From positions 1 to 5,839 of the forward strand of contig LATQ01000136.1 of NCBI GenBank assembly GCA_001017865.1: 5,839 nucleotides of DNA, written 5' to 3'. Within the stretch, counting starts at the first letter, position 1; every line of letters starts with the position of its first letter. This document shows, piece by piece, positions 5,502-5,839 of the stretch. Made by a program: the position numbers and the translations under genes. Below the pieces are notes generated by a model. It was not told the origin of the DNA. It saw nothing but the letters and a program-made list of their open reading frames with translations, and did not search any database. Source of the stretch: Rhodococcus sp. IITR03 (GTDB lineage Bacteria; Actinomycetota; Actinomycetes; Mycobacteriales; Mycobacteriaceae).

Positions 5502-5839
5502 TCATGTGGTGCGGGTCCGTGCCGCAAGAGCCATCCCGGTGGCGGTGAGTGCGCCGGTGACCGACGCCGCGAGCAGTCCGTGATGGCGGGACAGCCAGGC
5601 CTGCACGCTCGACGCCTTGGCGCGGTCGTCGAATTCGCCGTGGGCACCGAAATCCGTTCCCTCCGGTCCGTCCGCGGGCTGCCAGAGATTGATGGGCTGG
5701 TCGGGGTCTCGGGGCCGGTCGGTCTGCTGGGATCGGTATCCGGTGCGGGCGAGATAGCGGTCGAGCAGGCCGGGGGCGAGTGCGTTGGCGGCGAGGGTCG
5801 CGGCGGTGCTCGCCCGACAGTATTCGCGGCGGCGCGGGT
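5502..5839 (-). CDS. SDR-family oxidoreductase, C-terminal part only
   Basis: This gene enters from the right edge; only its last 111 residues and the TGA (5502-5504) are inside the window. The visible part reads REYCRASTAATLAANALAPG, then LLDRYLARTGYRSQQT, then DPDQPINLWQPADGPEG, then DFGAHGEFDDRAKASSVQAW, and ends GMALAARTRTT. From memory this matches the C-terminus of short-chain dehydrogenase/reductase proteins common in Mycobacterium and Rhodococcus, in which the NAD(P)-binding Rossmann core lies upstream. The TGxxxGxG and YxxxK motifs that would prove the family are outside the window. A short hydrophobic stretch near the end (LLAASVTGALTATGMAL) could be a weak membrane contact or an amphipathic helix. 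It converges on the MarR gene. The family call is probable; the substrate is unknown. Confidence 0.7.
   Translation of the reverse strand, partial: PRRREYCRASTAATLAANALAPGLLDRYLARTGYRSQQTDRPRDPDQPINLWQPADGPEGTDFGAHGEFDDRAKASSVQAWLSRHHGLLAASVTGALTATGMALAARTRTT

Overview
The window is high-GC DNA from an actinobacterium, most likely a member of the Mycobacteriales such as Rhodococcus, Nocardia or Gordonia. This rests on strongly GC-biased third codon positions, an LpqE-type lipoprotein, an AMIN-like lipoprotein of a kind common in that order, and the C-terminus of an SDR oxidoreductase typical of the group. These assignments come from remembered family sequence, not from a search. No CRISPR array, tRNA, rRNA, transposase or phage gene was seen.

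Layout. The left third (1-1418) carries two plus-strand lipoprotein genes: an LpqE homologue (113-724) and, after a gap of 105 bp, an AMIN-like lipoprotein (830-1418) whose frame is broken once near 1115. A minus-strand hypothetical gene (1214-1705) converges on the second lipoprotein and overlaps its 3' end. Positions 1706-1913 look non-coding and hold two GC-rich hairpins that could end the leftward transcript coming from the right.

The centre (1914-4865, minus strand) is a two-gene operon: a large molybdopterin oxidoreductase of about 822 residues when reconstructed, then a small His-rich, all-helical protein that starts inside its stop codon (GTGA overlap). The oxidoreductase frame is broken twice (near 4504 and 2751). 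Each break is cured by one base, and everything between them reads as conserved enzyme, so sequencing or assembly error is the simplest explanation. The enzyme keeps the exact spacing of the N-terminal [4Fe-4S] motif of its superfamily, but all four cysteine positions hold other residues (Thr48, His51, Asp55, Asp83). The expected molybdenum-ligand Cys174 is present.

On the right, a MarR-family regulator (4974-5480) is divergent from the oxidoreductase. The 108-bp shared promoter region contains an imperfect 18-bp dyad that is a plausible operator for one or both genes. The window ends with the C-terminal 111 residues of an SDR oxidoreductase on the minus strand (5502-5839), which converges on the marR gene with only 21 bp between stops.

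The most coherent unit is the module of MarR regulator, iron-sulfur-motif-less molybdoenzyme and helical partner. Its substrate and electron partner cannot be read from the sequence. Nothing here proves a new system. The cysteine-less molybdoenzyme and its translationally coupled partner are the best candidates for follow-up.
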